A stretch of DNA of 64,000 nucleotides, from assembly GCF_042685745.1 (NCBI RefSeq), contig NZ_JBHUNT010000001.1, forward strand, positions 1 to 64,000, read 5' to 3'. Of the stretch, positions 1 to 12,795 are shown in pieces (positions within the stretch are counted from its first letter, which is position 1; every line of letters starts with the position of its first letter). The notes beneath the pieces were generated by a model that saw nothing but the letters and a program-made list of their open reading frames with translations, had not been told where the DNA came from and did not search any database. The DNA comes from Prauserella_A oleivorans (GTDB lineage: Bacteria; Actinomycetota; Actinomycetes; Mycobacteriales; Pseudonocardiaceae). The translations under genes and the position numbers were made by a program.

Positions 1-107
1 CCTACTCTCCCACACCCCTTCGGGTGCAGTACCATCGGCGCTGGTGGGCTTAGCTTCCGGGTTCGGAATGGGACCGGGCGTGTCCCCACCGCTATCACCA
101 CCGAAAC
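1..107 (-). rRNA. rrf: 5S ribosomal RNA (3' end cut by window edge)
   Basis: Read on the minus strand, this stretch has the conserved actinobacterial 5S core: a GGTGGTGATAGCGGTGGG-like 5' arm, the CCGAACCCGGAAGCTAAG loop and the GATGGTACTGC segment. The last bases of the 3' arm lie outside the window. It is the third gene of the rrn operon. The 23S-5S spacer (108-202) contains a short hairpin at about 121-160 and one arm of the 23S processing stem. Confidence 0.93.
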
Positions 108-169
108 ACTACGAAACAACACACCGACTGTTGTTGCTGCCCCTAGGCGGGGCTCGGTGTGGTGTTTCA

Positions 170-202
170 GAATCGTAGAGTGGGTGCGCAGCATCTTCGT
201 GG
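170..202 (-). other. 23S rRNA processing stem, 3' arm
   Basis: This segment is an inverted repeat of 3331-3362; both contain the core GTAGAGTGGGTGCG (or its complement) followed by GCATCTT. In the precursor transcript the two arms would pair and bring the ends of the 23S rRNA together, the usual RNase III-type processing stalk. A few mismatches and one bulge are visible. Confidence 0.75.
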
Positions 203-3330
<3,128 letters not shown>

Positions 3331-3362
3331 CACAAAGATGCTCGCACCCACTCTACAATTCT
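3331..3362 (-). other. 23S rRNA processing stem, 5' arm
   Basis: This is the inverted-repeat partner of 170-202, lying immediately before the 23S 5' end. Pairing of the arms would form the long duplex that is cleaved to release pre-23S rRNA. Confidence 0.75.
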
Positions 3363-5082
<1,720 letters not shown>

Positions 5083-5170
5083 TGCATCAAAGAGAAAACC
5101 CAGCTACAAAAATAGCCTCAAAGAAACCCAAAACAGGGTCACACAAACAACAAGACTACAAGCTCACAAA

Positions 5171-5194
5171 CACACTGTTGAGTTCTCAAACAAC
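5171..5194 (-). promoter_or_regulatory. rrn leader antitermination-like element
   Basis: The minus-strand leader has TTTGAGAACTCAACAGTGTG, a sequence widely found just downstream of actinobacterial rrn promoters and resembling a boxA/boxB antitermination region. It lies about 90 nt before the 16S gene. The role is inferred from position and similarity. Confidence 0.55.
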
Positions 5195-5228
5195 ACGCAA
5201 CTGTTGTCTCCGTCGCCCGACCAGGGCG

Positions 5229-5264
5229 CTAACCATCCTAACACCAATCTCTCGACTCGAGTCA
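5229..5264 (-). promoter_or_regulatory. rrn operon promoter
   Basis: On the minus strand a TGACTC -35 (5264-5259) and a TAGGAT -10 (5240-5235) are separated by 18 bp. This is the typical housekeeping-sigma arrangement for actinobacterial rRNA operons. Transcription would start near 5229-5226, giving a leader of about 145 nt. Confidence 0.7.
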
Positions 5265-5386
5265 GGGGGCAGCACTCTGGCCCAGGGGATTTCTCCCCCG
5301 CCTGGTTTCCCTTGCCTCGGTTCCCCTTTCGGTTTCCCGCGGCCCGGTCTCCCTGGCGACGAAGAAAAGATTACACACCCTTGATC

Positions 5387-5405
5387 ACCCCCTGAACAGG
5401 GGGGT
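5387..5405 (-). terminator. hairpin downstream of merR
   Basis: An ACCCCCTG/CAGGGGG(G)T stem with a 2-nt loop lies between the end of the merR gene and the rrn promoter. It lacks a T-tract. It could stop merR transcription before the rrn promoter. The rest of 5265-5459 is pyrimidine-rich with no gene seen. Confidence 0.4.
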
Positions 5406-5459
5406 CCCCTTAACCTGAAACCCCAGGTCAGTCGCGGTTTTCGGGGCGAGGCGCGGGGA

Positions 5460-5855
5460 TCAGGCTCCGAGCCGGCCTGCGCCCTGGCGGTACCCGGTTC
5501 CCGACACCTCGTCGTGGGCGCCGATCTCGTGGTCGAGGACCTCCAGACAGTCCCGCAGCTCCGCGATCCGCCGGGTGACGACACCGCGTTGTTCCACGAG
5601 CATCGCCTTCCGCCGCGGCGCGCTCGCCGGGCCGCGCCCGCGCAGGCGTGCGTACTCGCGCATGCGCCGGATCGGCATGCCGGCGGTACGCAGCCTGGTG
5701 AGGAAGCGGAGCCACGCGAGATCGGCGTCCGAATAGACACGTCTACCCGCCTGGTCCCGCGCGGGCGGGTCGAGCAACCGGATGCGCTCGTAGTACCGCA
5801 GGGTGTCGACGGACAGCCCGGTGCGGCGGGCGACTTGCGCTATCGAATAGCTCAT
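5460..5855 (-). CDS. MerR family transcriptional regulator
   Basis: This is a 131-residue one-component regulator. The N-terminal winged helix-turn-helix is clear: IAQVARRTGLSVDTLRYYER near residues 5-24, then the wing RRVYSDADLAWLRFL. A coiled-coil dimerisation helix follows at about residues 75-115. There is no obvious Cys-rich metal loop, so the effector is unknown. It is close in build to MerR proteins that sense small organic or redox signals. The ATG at 5855 lies 6 nt after a -10 hexamer, so the mRNA is probably leaderless. The promoter has the 19-bp spacer and dyad expected for MerR autoregulation. A tetR gene is divergently arranged. Confidence 0.9.
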   Translation of the reverse strand: MSYSIAQVARRTGLSVDTLRYYERIRLLDPPARDQAGRRVYSDADLAWLRFLTRLRTAGMPIRRMREYARLRGRGPASAPRRKAMLVEQRGVVTRRIAELRDCLEVLDHEIGAHDEVSGTGYRQGAGRLGA

Positions 5856-5861
5856 GAGCCG

Positions 5862-5892
5862 AACGTAGGACGTGGAGCGCGCTCCAGGTCAA
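5862..5892 (-). promoter_or_regulatory. MerR-type autoregulated promoter with 19-bp spacer
   Basis: On the minus strand TTGACC (5892-5887) and TACGTT (5867-5862) are 19 bp apart. The perfect 14-bp palindrome TGGAGCGCGCTCCA (5873-5886) fills the spacer. Overlong 19-bp spacers with an internal dyad are the hallmark of promoters activated by MerR-family DNA distortion. The likely start site coincides with the merR ATG. Confidence 0.65.
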
Positions 5893-5934
5893 CGGCGAGA
5901 ACGGCCGTGCTCGGGTTTTGTAACGACGTCCCGC

Positions 5935-5940
5935 TAGGGT
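5935..5940 (+). promoter_or_regulatory. -10 hexamer of leaderless tetR
   Basis: TAGGGT ends 7 nt before the ATG at 5948, placing the transcription start at the start codon. No Shine-Dalgarno sequence is present. This favours 5948 over the upstream in-frame GTG at 5939, which overlaps the hexamer. Confidence 0.5.
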
Positions 5941-5947
5941 GCCCGCC

Positions 5948-6538
5948 ATGCCACGGCCGAAGACCCACGACGAGACCCTGCGCCTGCGGCTGCTCCACCG
6001 CGCGGGCGAGCTCCTTGCGACCGAGGGGGTGCGGGCGCTGAGCCTGCGCAGGCTGGCCGCCGACGTGGGGACGTCGACCACGGCGGTGTACTCGCTGTTC
6101 GGCGGCAAGTCCGACCTCGTCAACGCCCTTTACGGCGAGGGGTTCCGACGCTTCGCGGCGCGGCTGCGGGCGGTGCGGCGCACGGGTGAGGTGGTTGCCG
6201 ACATCGTCGGGCTCTGCCTGGCCTACCGCGAGGCGGCGCTGGAGGACCCGCACCGCTACTCGGCGATGTTCGCGGCAGCCGTGCCCGGGTTCGAACCGGA
6301 CGACGACACCCGCAAGCAGGCCATGAGCGCGCTCGAACCGCTGTGGGACGTCGTGGCCGACGGCATCTCGCGCGGGGTGCTGGTGGACGTGCCGGCCGAC
6401 GTGATCGCCGTCAGCTGCTGGGGCTGCGCGCACGGCCTGGTGTCGCTCGAACTGAATCCGACCGTGCCGCAGGGCGTTGACTTCTGCCGGACCTTCGAGC
6501 CGTCGGTGCGGGCGACCGCGTCCGGCTGGCTCCGGTGA
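5948..6538 (+). CDS. TetR family transcriptional regulator
   Basis: The protein has 196 residues. The N-terminal TetR DNA-binding domain is clear: a helix-turn-helix around LRRLAADVGTSTTAVYSLFG (about residues 35-55) followed by KSDLVNALYGEGF. The C-terminal all-helical ligand domain is of the WHG type often paired with efflux or fatty-acid genes; its ligand is unknown. The gene is divergent from merR and ends 4 bp from the convergent upp gene. The start is set by a -10 hexamer 7 nt upstream (leaderless). Confidence 0.88.
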   Translation: MPRPKTHDETLRLRLLHRAGELLATEGVRALSLRRLAADVGTSTTAVYSLFGGKSDLVNALYGEGFRRFAARLRAVRRTGEVVADIVGLCLAYREAALEDPHRYSAMFAAAVPGFEPDDDTRKQAMSALEPLWDVVADGISRGVLVDVPADVIAVSCWGCAHGLVSLELNPTVPQGVDFCRTFEPSVRATASGWLR

Positions 6539-6542
6539 CCGC

Positions 6543-7166
6543 TCAGACGGCTCCGTACTGGCGGTCGCCCGCGTCACCGAGCCCCGGCACGATGAACCCG
6601 GAGTCGTTGAGCCGCTCGTCGACGCTCGCGGTGACCACGCGCACGGGCAGCCCGGCGTCCTCGAGGTGCTTCAGCCCTTCCGGCGCGGCGAGCGCGCACA
6701 CGGCGGTCACGTCGGTGGCGCCCCGGCCCGTGAGCAGGCGGATCGTGTACTCCATCGAACCGCCGGTGGCGAGCATCGGGTCGAGCACGAACACGGGACG
6801 GTCGGCCAGCGACGGCGGCAGCGACTCCATGTAAGGAGTGGGCCGCAGCGTCTCCTCGTCGCGGGCGAGTCCGACGAAGCCCATCTGGGCGTCCGGGATG
6901 AGCTTGTGGGCCTGGTCGGCCATCCCGAGACCGGCCCGCAGCACCGGCACCAACAGCGGCGGCTCGGCCAGCCGATAGCCGTCGGTGCGGGCGACGGGCG
7001 TGTGGATCCGTTCGGTCACCAGCGGCGCCCCGCGCATGGCCTCGTAGACCAGCATGACGGTCAGCTCGTGCAACGCCGCCCGGAACGCCGCACTGTCGGT
7101 GCGGGCGTCCCGCATGGTGGAGAGCCGGGCTCGCGCGAGCGGGTGATCGACGACGAGGACGTCCAT
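6543..7166 (-). CDS. upp: Uracil phosphoribosyltransferase
   Basis: The 207-residue length is standard for the family. The enzyme makes UMP from uracil and PRPP in the cytosol. The PRPP-binding loop is DPMLATGGS (residues 129-137), and the uracil-recognition C-terminus GLGDAGDRQYG lies near residues 195-205. Conserved LVPVLRAGLGM is present near residue 72. TAGGGT lies 8 nt before the ATG at 7166, so the leader is at most a few bases. It belongs functionally with deoC, cdd, deoA and the nucleoside transporter in this window. Confidence 0.96.
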   Translation of the reverse strand: MDVLVVDHPLARARLSTMRDARTDSAAFRAALHELTVMLVYEAMRGAPLVTERIHTPVARTDGYRLAEPPLLVPVLRAGLGMADQAHKLIPDAQMGFVGLARDEETLRPTPYMESLPPSLADRPVFVLDPMLATGGSMEYTIRLLTGRGATDVTAVCALAAPEGLKHLEDAGLPVRVVTASVDERLNDSGFIVPGLGDAGDRQYGAV

Positions 7167-7233
7167 GGTCGGACACCCTAACGACTCGGTCTCCCGGCCG
7201 GTCGAAGGTGAGGAAAAAGGGAGGCCCTCTCGC

Positions 7234-7239
7234 TAGGGT
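7234..7239 (+). promoter_or_regulatory. -10 hexamer of leaderless DUF1707 gene
   Basis: TAGGGT lies 6 nt before the GTG at 7246. No ribosome-binding site is present, so the transcript probably starts at the start codon. Confidence 0.5.
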
Positions 7240-7245
7240 GGATGC

Positions 7246-7905
7246 GTGACGGAACAGCCTGGGGTGCCCGATCCGAAGCAGCTGCGAGCGTCCGACGCCG
7301 ACCGCGAGCGGGTGGCACAGCTGCTGCACAGCGCCATGGGCGAAGGCCGGATCACGATGTCCGAGCTCGAGGAGCGGCTGAGCACCGTCTACGCCGCCAA
7401 GACCCTCGGTGAGCTCGACCCGGTGGTCGCCGACCTGCCCGGCACCCTCACCCTGCCGACGGCCCAGCACCTGCCCGTCCAGCAGCCGCAGCCGAACCTG
7501 CCCGAGACCCGGATCGGCGGCACGCCCGGGTCGGCGACGTCGGTCGCGATCATGTCGGGCGTGACGCGCAAGGGCCGCTGGGTGGTGCCCAGGCAGCACA
7601 ACAGCGTCGCGTTCTGGGGCGGGGTCGAGCTCGACCTGCGGGACGCGCGGTTCGCCGAGAAGCACTGCACGATCACCGCGGTGGCCATCATGGGCGGGAT
7701 CGACATCACCGTGCCGGACGACATCCACGTCGAGGTGACCGGCATCGGCGTGATGGGGGCGTTCGAGACCAAGACCAAGAAGAGCGCCGCCGATGAGGAC
7801 GCCGTGCCGCCGGGCGCGCCGGTGCTGCGGGTGAACGGACTCGCCTTCTGGGGCGGCGTCGAGGTGCGCCGGGTCCCGCGCACCACGAAGAAGCAGATCG
7901 AGTAG
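7246..7905 (+). CDS. DUF1707 and LiaF-like C-terminal domain protein
   Basis: The protein has 219 residues. The first 55 or so form a DUF1707/SHOCT-like segment (LRASDADRERVAQLLHSAMGEGRITMSELEERL), common at the N-terminus of actinobacterial envelope-stress proteins. After a Pro-rich linker, residues 100-215 form a beta-rich region with repeated AFWGGVE / AIMGGIDITVP elements. This resembles the C-terminal domain of LiaF/VraT-type cell-wall-antibiotic response proteins. No transmembrane segment is evident, so it is probably cytoplasmic or peripheral. The gene is transcribed divergently from upp. Confidence 0.82.
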   Translation: MTEQPGVPDPKQLRASDADRERVAQLLHSAMGEGRITMSELEERLSTVYAAKTLGELDPVVADLPGTLTLPTAQHLPVQQPQPNLPETRIGGTPGSATSVAIMSGVTRKGRWVVPRQHNSVAFWGGVELDLRDARFAEKHCTITAVAIMGGIDITVPDDIHVEVTGIGVMGAFETKTKKSAADEDAVPPGAPVLRVNGLAFWGGVEVRRVPRTTKKQIE

Positions 7906-7960
7906 CACCTGCCCGCCGCGGGACGTGCCGCGACGCGGCCACCGGCCGGCACCGCCCGGC

Positions 7961-7966
7961 TACGCT
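7961..7966 (+). promoter_or_regulatory. -10 hexamer of leaderless deoC
   Basis: TACGCT ends 6 nt before the ATG at 7973. This supports that start over the longer reading frame opening at 7925. Confidence 0.5.
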
Positions 7967-7972
7967 CACCCC

Positions 7973-8926
7973 ATGGCAACAGCTACCTTGCCGGCCGAGC
8001 TCTCCGACGCCACCCGCGACGAGACGAGCCTGCGCCGGTTCCTCCACGGCCTGCCGGGGGTGGATCAGGTCGGCGTCGAACAACGGGCGGCGAGCCTGGG
8101 CACCCGCAGCATCAAGAAGGCCTCGAAACTGTGGGCGATCGACACCGCGATCTCCATGGTCGACCTGACGACGCTCGAGGGCGCCGACACGCACGGGAAG
8201 GTGCGGGCGCTGGCCGCCAAGGCCCGCCGCCCCGACCCGGAACGCCCCGACACCCCACAGGTCGCGGCCGTGTGCGTCTACCCGGATCTCGCCGCCACCG
8301 CGGTCGAGGCGTTGGCGGGCACGGGCGTCGGCGTGGCCAGCGTGGCGACGGCGTTCCCGTCCGGCCGGTCGAGCCGGGAGGTCAAGCTGGCCGACGTACA
8401 GCTCGCGGTGAACGCTGGCGCCACCGAGGTCGACATGGTGATCGACCGCGGGGCGTTCCTGGAAGGCCGCTACGGGCAGGTGTTCGAGGAGATCCAGGCG
8501 GTCAAGGCGGCGTGCGGAGACGCGCACCTCAAGGTCATCCTGGAGACCGGCGAACTGGCCACCTACGACAACGTGCGGCGGGCGTCGTGGCTCGCCCTGC
8601 TGGCGGGCGGGGACTTCATCAAGACCTCGACCGGCAAGATCTCGCCCGCGGCGACGTTGCCCGTGACCCACGTGATGCTGCAGGCCGTGCGCGACTGGTA
8701 CACCACCACCGGGGAGCTGCGCGGCGTCAAACCCGCGGGCGGTATCCGGACCACGAAGGACGCGATCCGCTACCTCGTCGCCGTGCACGAGGTCGCCGGG
8801 CCCGAATGGCTCACGCCCGCGTTGTTCCGGTTCGGCGCCTCCAGCCTGCTCGGCGACCTGCTGCTGCAGCGGCGCACCCAGCTCGACGGCCACTACAGCG
8901 GCCCCGACTACGTGGCGGTGGACTGA
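7973..8926 (+). CDS. deoC: Deoxyribose-phosphate aldolase
   Basis: The protein has 317 residues. It is a class I TIM-barrel aldolase cleaving 2-deoxy-D-ribose 5-phosphate to glyceraldehyde 3-phosphate and acetaldehyde. The Schiff-base lysine sits in FIKTSTGK (about residue 216). VDMVIDRGAF and LKVILETGEL are the usual proton-relay and phosphate-site strands. The start at 7973 is fixed by a -10 hexamer 6 nt upstream. The stop codon is one base from the ATG of the following aldehyde dehydrogenase, so the acetaldehyde product is likely oxidised by that enzyme. Confidence 0.95.
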   Translation: MATATLPAELSDATRDETSLRRFLHGLPGVDQVGVEQRAASLGTRSIKKASKLWAIDTAISMVDLTTLEGADTHGKVRALAAKARRPDPERPDTPQVAAVCVYPDLAATAVEALAGTGVGVASVATAFPSGRSSREVKLADVQLAVNAGATEVDMVIDRGAFLEGRYGQVFEEIQAVKAACGDAHLKVILETGELATYDNVRRASWLALLAGGDFIKTSTGKISPAATLPVTHVMLQAVRDWYTTTGELRGVKPAGGIRTTKDAIRYLVAVHEVAGPEWLTPALFRFGASSLLGDLLLQRRTQLDGHYSGPDYVAVD

Positions 8927-8927
8927 C

Positions 8928-10361
8928 ATGAGTGTGTGGGAATACGCCCCCGCGCCCGAATCGCGCGACCTCGCGAACCTCAAACCAAGCTACCGGCCGT
9001 TCATCGGCGGCGAGTTCGTCGACGGCTCCGGCGAGCCGCTGAAGACGATCAACCCGGCCACCGAGGAGGTGCTGGCGGAGGTCGGTACGGCGTCCGCCTC
9101 CGATGTGGACACCGCGGTGAAGGCCGCGCGGCGCGCCTACGAGAAGACCTGGCGCCCGATGCCCGGCTCCGAGCGGGCCAAGTACCTGTTCCGCATCGCA
9201 CGGCTGATCCAGGAGCGCTCGCGGGAGCTCGCGGTGCTGGAGACGCTGGACAACGGCAAGCCGATCAAGGAGTCGCGCGACTCCGACCTGCCGACCGTGG
9301 CCGCGCACTTCTTCTATCACGCGGGCTGGGCGGACAAGCTCGACTACGCCGGCTATGGCCCTGACCCGCAGCCGCTGGGCGTCGCCGGGCAGATCATCCC
9401 GTGGAACTTCCCGCTGCTGATGCTGGCGTGGAAGATCGCGCCAGCGCTGGCGACGGGCAACACCGTGGTGCTCAAACCCGCCGAGACCACGCCGCTGACG
9501 GCGCTGGTGTTCGCCGAGATCTGCCAGCAGGCCGACCTGCCACCGGGCGTGGTGAACATCGTGCCGGGCGCCGGGGACATCGGCGCCGAGATCGTGAACC
9601 ACCCGGGCGTGGACAAGATCGCGTTCACCGGCTCCACGGAGGTCGGCAAGGAGATCCAGCGCGCGGTGGCGGGCACCCGCAAGCGGCTCACGCTGGAGCT
9701 GGGCGGCAAGGCGGCGAACATCGTCTTCGACGACGCGCCGCTGGACCAGGCCGTCGAGGGCATCGTCAACGGCATCTTTTACAACCAGGGCCACGTGTGC
9801 TGCGCCGGTTCGCGGCTGCTCGCGCAGGAGTCCGTTGTGGACGAACTGCTGGAGAAGCTGCGGTACCGGGTGTCGACGCTGCGACTGGGCGACCCGCTGG
9901 ACAAGAACACCGACATCGGAGCCATCAACTCCGCCGAGCAGCTCGCGAAGATCCAGGAACTCGCCGACTCCGGCGAGGCCGAGGGCGCCACCCGATGGAC
10001 GAGCCCGTGCCCGCTGCCGGACCGGGGGTTCTTCTTCGCGCCGACGGTGTTCTCCGGTGTCGAGCAGTCCATGCGGATCGCGCGCGAGGAGATCTTCGGC
10101 CCGGTGCTGTCCGTGCTGACCTTCCGCACGCCTGCCGAAGCCGTGGCGAAGGCCAACAACACGCCGTACGGCCTGTCCGCGGGCATCTGGACCGAGAAGG
10201 GCTCGCGGATCCTGTGGATGGCCAACCAGCTGCGCTCGGGCGTGGTGTGGGCCAACACGTTCAACCGCTTCGATCCCGCCGCTCCGTTCGGCGGCTACCA
10301 GGAATCAGGCTTCGGACGCGAAGGCGGCCGGGCCGGTCTGGAGGCCTACCTTCATGTCTGA
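8928..10361 (+). CDS. NAD(P)-dependent aldehyde dehydrogenase
   Basis: The 477-residue protein spans the full aldehyde dehydrogenase family length. It has the cofactor-binding segment with PWNFPLLMLAWKIAPALATGN (about residues 160-180), the general-base glutamate in LTLELGGK (about 255), and the catalytic cysteine in GHVCCAG (about 291). EIFGPVL follows near 385. Translation is probably coupled to deoC (1-bp gap), and the gene overlaps the next one by 8 bp. Context suggests it oxidises acetaldehyde from DeoC. Substrate choice is inferred, not seen. Confidence 0.93.
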   Translation: MSVWEYAPAPESRDLANLKPSYRPFIGGEFVDGSGEPLKTINPATEEVLAEVGTASASDVDTAVKAARRAYEKTWRPMPGSERAKYLFRIARLIQERSRELAVLETLDNGKPIKESRDSDLPTVAAHFFYHAGWADKLDYAGYGPDPQPLGVAGQIIPWNFPLLMLAWKIAPALATGNTVVLKPAETTPLTALVFAEICQQADLPPGVVNIVPGAGDIGAEIVNHPGVDKIAFTGSTEVGKEIQRAVAGTRKRLTLELGGKAANIVFDDAPLDQAVEGIVNGIFYNQGHVCCAGSRLLAQESVVDELLEKLRYRVSTLRLGDPLDKNTDIGAINSAEQLAKIQELADSGEAEGATRWTSPCPLPDRGFFFAPTVFSGVEQSMRIAREEIFGPVLSVLTFRTPAEAVAKANNTPYGLSAGIWTEKGSRILWMANQLRSGVVWANTFNRFDPAAPFGGYQESGFGREGGRAGLEAYLHV

Positions 10362-11220
10362 CAGGGTCACCGTCGCCAAGACGTACAAGCTCTACATCGG
10401 AGGGAAGTTCCCGCGTTCGGAGTCCGGTCGCACGTATCCGGTGACCGACGCCAAGGGAGGGTTCCTCGCGAACGCCGCGCACGCCTCCCGCAAGGATGTC
10501 CGCGACGCCGTGGTGGCGGCGCGGAAGGCCTTCGGCGGCTGGTCCGGTGCCACGGCGTACAACCGCGGCCAGGTGCTCTACCGCGTCGCGGAGATGATGG
10601 AGGGCAGGCGCGAGCAGTTCGCCGCCGAGGTGGCCGCATCCGAGGGCATCCCCGCGCGCAAGGCGCAGTCTCTTGTGGACACCGCCGTCGACCGGTGGGT
10701 GTGGTACGCCGGGTGGACCGACAAGATCGCGACCGTGCTCGGCGCGGCCAACCCCGTGGCGGGTCCGTACTTCTCGTTCACCGTGCCCGAACCGACCGGC
10801 GTCGTGGGCGTGCTGGCGCCGCAGTCGTCGTCACTGCTCGGACTGGTGAGCGTTCTCGCGCCGGTGCTCGCGACCGGGTGCACGGCCGTGGTGGTGAGCA
10901 GCGCGGAGCGCCCGCTGCCCGCGATCACCTTGTCGGAGGTGCTGGCGACCTCCGACCTCCCCGCCGGCGTGGCGAACGTGCTGACCGGCCGGGCGGCCGA
11001 GCTCGGTCCGTGGCTGGCCTCGCACGGCGACGTCAACGCCCTCGACCCGACGGGCGCGAGCGCCGAGACGCGGGTGGACATCGAGCGCGCGGCGGCAGGC
11101 ACCGTCAAGCGGGTGCTGGCCGTGCCCGACGACGAGCCCGACTGGACCCGGCGGCCCGACATCACCCGGCTGCGCCGGTATCTGGAGCCCAAGACGGTCT
11201 GGCATCCGATGGGTGTGTAG
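10354..11220 (+). CDS. Truncated aldehyde dehydrogenase-like protein, no catalytic Cys
   Basis: The protein has 288 residues, against about 480 for a normal aldehyde dehydrogenase. It aligns with the N-terminal cofactor-binding half: YKLYIGGKFPRSESG, PEPTGVVGVLAPQ, VLATGCTAVVV. It ends before the region that carries the catalytic Cys, so it cannot act alone as a dehydrogenase. The usual FTGS motif is VNALDPTGA. The ATG at 10354 overlaps the preceding gene by 8 bp, implying coupled synthesis in equal amounts. It may be a partner or pseudoenzyme subunit of that dehydrogenase (inference). Codon use looks normal, so recent decay is unlikely. Confidence 0.8.
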   Translation: MSDRVTVAKTYKLYIGGKFPRSESGRTYPVTDAKGGFLANAAHASRKDVRDAVVAARKAFGGWSGATAYNRGQVLYRVAEMMEGRREQFAAEVAASEGIPARKAQSLVDTAVDRWVWYAGWTDKIATVLGAANPVAGPYFSFTVPEPTGVVGVLAPQSSSLLGLVSVLAPVLATGCTAVVVSSAERPLPAITLSEVLATSDLPAGVANVLTGRAAELGPWLASHGDVNALDPTGASAETRVDIERAAAGTVKRVLAVPDDEPDWTRRPDITRLRRYLEPKTVWHPMGV

Positions 11221-11270
11221 GGCCGTGCGCCGGCCGCCGATGCTTTTGGGCGGGCCGGGCGTCGGGCGAG

Positions 11271-12452
11271 TCAGCCGGCGACCTCGGGAGAGCGGGCAAC
11301 GATCGTGCGGATCACCAGCAGCGCCATCGCCAGTGCGATCGCCGTCAGCACGACGGCGACCCACACCGGGCCCTGGTTGCCGGCCGCGGTGGTCAGGGCC
11401 GATGCACCCAGAGCGGGGCCGACGGTCGCTCCGATGTTGAGTGCCGCGGTCGCGTACGAACCACCCATGGTCGGGGCACCGGCAGCCGCGTAGAGCACCA
11501 GGGCGATCAAGGTGCTTCCCACGGCGAAGGCCAGGGCGCCCTGGCTGAACACCGGGCCGAGCAGCGCCACGGGATGCTCGGCGAGCAGCGCCAGGGCAGC
11601 CCACCCGAGCAGCAGGAGGGGCCCACCCACCGCGATGGTGGCGCCGGGCCGCTGGTCGGAGAGGCGTCCCGCGGTGGTGACGCCGATGAAAGATCCGACC
11701 CCGAAGAGCACCAGCGCCGGCGGCACCCACCATTGGCTCAGACCGGCCGTGCCGGTGACGATCGGTGCCAGGAAGGTGAAGACGGCGAACGTTCCGGCAT
11801 TGACCAGGGCGGCGAGCAGCATGACCACGAGCGCCCGGGGCGAGGCGAGCTGAGCGAGTTCCGATCGCAAGGACGGCTCGGCGCCCACGTCCGGCGAGGT
11901 CCGCTCGGCTCGGCGCGGAATGCCTCGCACGATGCCGAGCGCGGCGGGAACGCACAGCAGCGCAATCGCCCAGAACGTGGCGCGCCAGCCGAGTGCGGTG
12001 CCCAGGAGTGCGCCGGCCGGCACGCCGGCAACCGTGGCGATCGTCGTGCCCGAGAGCAGGATCGCCAATGCCCGGCCCTTCTGGTCGGGCGCGACAAGGC
12101 CGGTCGCCGTGCTCAGCGCGACCGCCAGGAACCCGGCGTTGGCCAGCGCCGCGATCACTCGGGCTCCGAAGAGGACGGCGAACGTCGGGGTGATCGCTCC
12201 GGCGACGTGGGAGAAGGTGAAGACGAGCACACAGCCGACGAGGACTGGCCGCGGCGGCCACCGCCGGGATAGTGCGGCCATGGTCGGCGCACCGACGACC
12301 ATCCCGACCGCGAAGGCCGAGGTCAGCATCCCGGCGGTGCCGACCGTGACGTCGAGGCCGGCGGCGATGTCCGGCACCAGGCCGGCGAGCATGAATTCCG
12401 AGGTGCCCATGGCGAAGACGGCCAGGGCGAGCAGGTAGAGCGCACGAGGCAT
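11271..12452 (-). CDS. MFS drug exporter, Cmx/CmrA-like
   Basis: The protein has 393 residues and 12 predicted membrane spans. The N-terminus (LAVFAMGTSEFMLAGLVPDIA, then LTSAFAVGMVVGAP) matches the DHA1 proton-antiporter class that includes actinobacterial chloramphenicol exporters Cmx and CmrA. Motif C-like VAGVPAGALLG lies near residue 140. Chloramphenicol export is a family-based suggestion; the real substrate is unknown. The gene stands alone, facing the deoC operon tail to tail, with no regulator beside it. Confidence 0.85.
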   Translation of the reverse strand: MPRALYLLALAVFAMGTSEFMLAGLVPDIAAGLDVTVGTAGMLTSAFAVGMVVGAPTMAALSRRWPPRPVLVGCVLVFTFSHVAGAITPTFAVLFGARVIAALANAGFLAVALSTATGLVAPDQKGRALAILLSGTTIATVAGVPAGALLGTALGWRATFWAIALLCVPAALGIVRGIPRRAERTSPDVGAEPSLRSELAQLASPRALVVMLLAALVNAGTFAVFTFLAPIVTGTAGLSQWWVPPALVLFGVGSFIGVTTAGRLSDQRPGATIAVGGPLLLLGWAALALLAEHPVALLGPVFSQGALAFAVGSTLIALVLYAAAGAPTMGGSYATAALNIGATVGPALGASALTTAAGNQGPVWVAVVLTAIALAMALLVIRTIVARSPEVAG

Positions 12453-12795
12453 CGAGAACTCCGAGGCGAGGGAACGAGCAACGGACGTCTCGTCACCGCG
12501 GTCAGCGCCCCGGGGATGTCTGAGCGAACGCCCGCGCGGCCGGCGACGGGCGGAGAGGTGAGGAACTCAGCGGTTCAGGGGGCTGACGGCGGGACCGAAA
12601 GCCCCCACCGTGTCCGCTTCCGGGCTCGACATGTGTTGCACCGTACCCATACCGAGCCGGCAGCGCGCAACAGGTTTGCTCGGGCAGGGTCGGCACGAGC
12701 CCGCGCCGCGACACCGGACGAGCGCCGCCGTGGCACAGCTACGGGAACAGCAGACACGGTGACCGGAACAGCAGACACGGCTCCCCGGGCGGGCG
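12453..12795. other. Intergenic, no gene seen
   Basis: These 343 bp lie between the start of the MFS gene and the end of the helicase gene. Open frames here have no family features. A short direct repeat, GGAACAGCAGACACGG, occurs twice at about 12746-12783. Confidence 0.5.

Noticed and set aside
10354..11220. C-terminal half of the second aldehyde dehydrogenase lost by frameshift
   Set aside because: Only 50 bp lie between its stop and the next gene, and no catalytic-domain sequence is present in any frame there.
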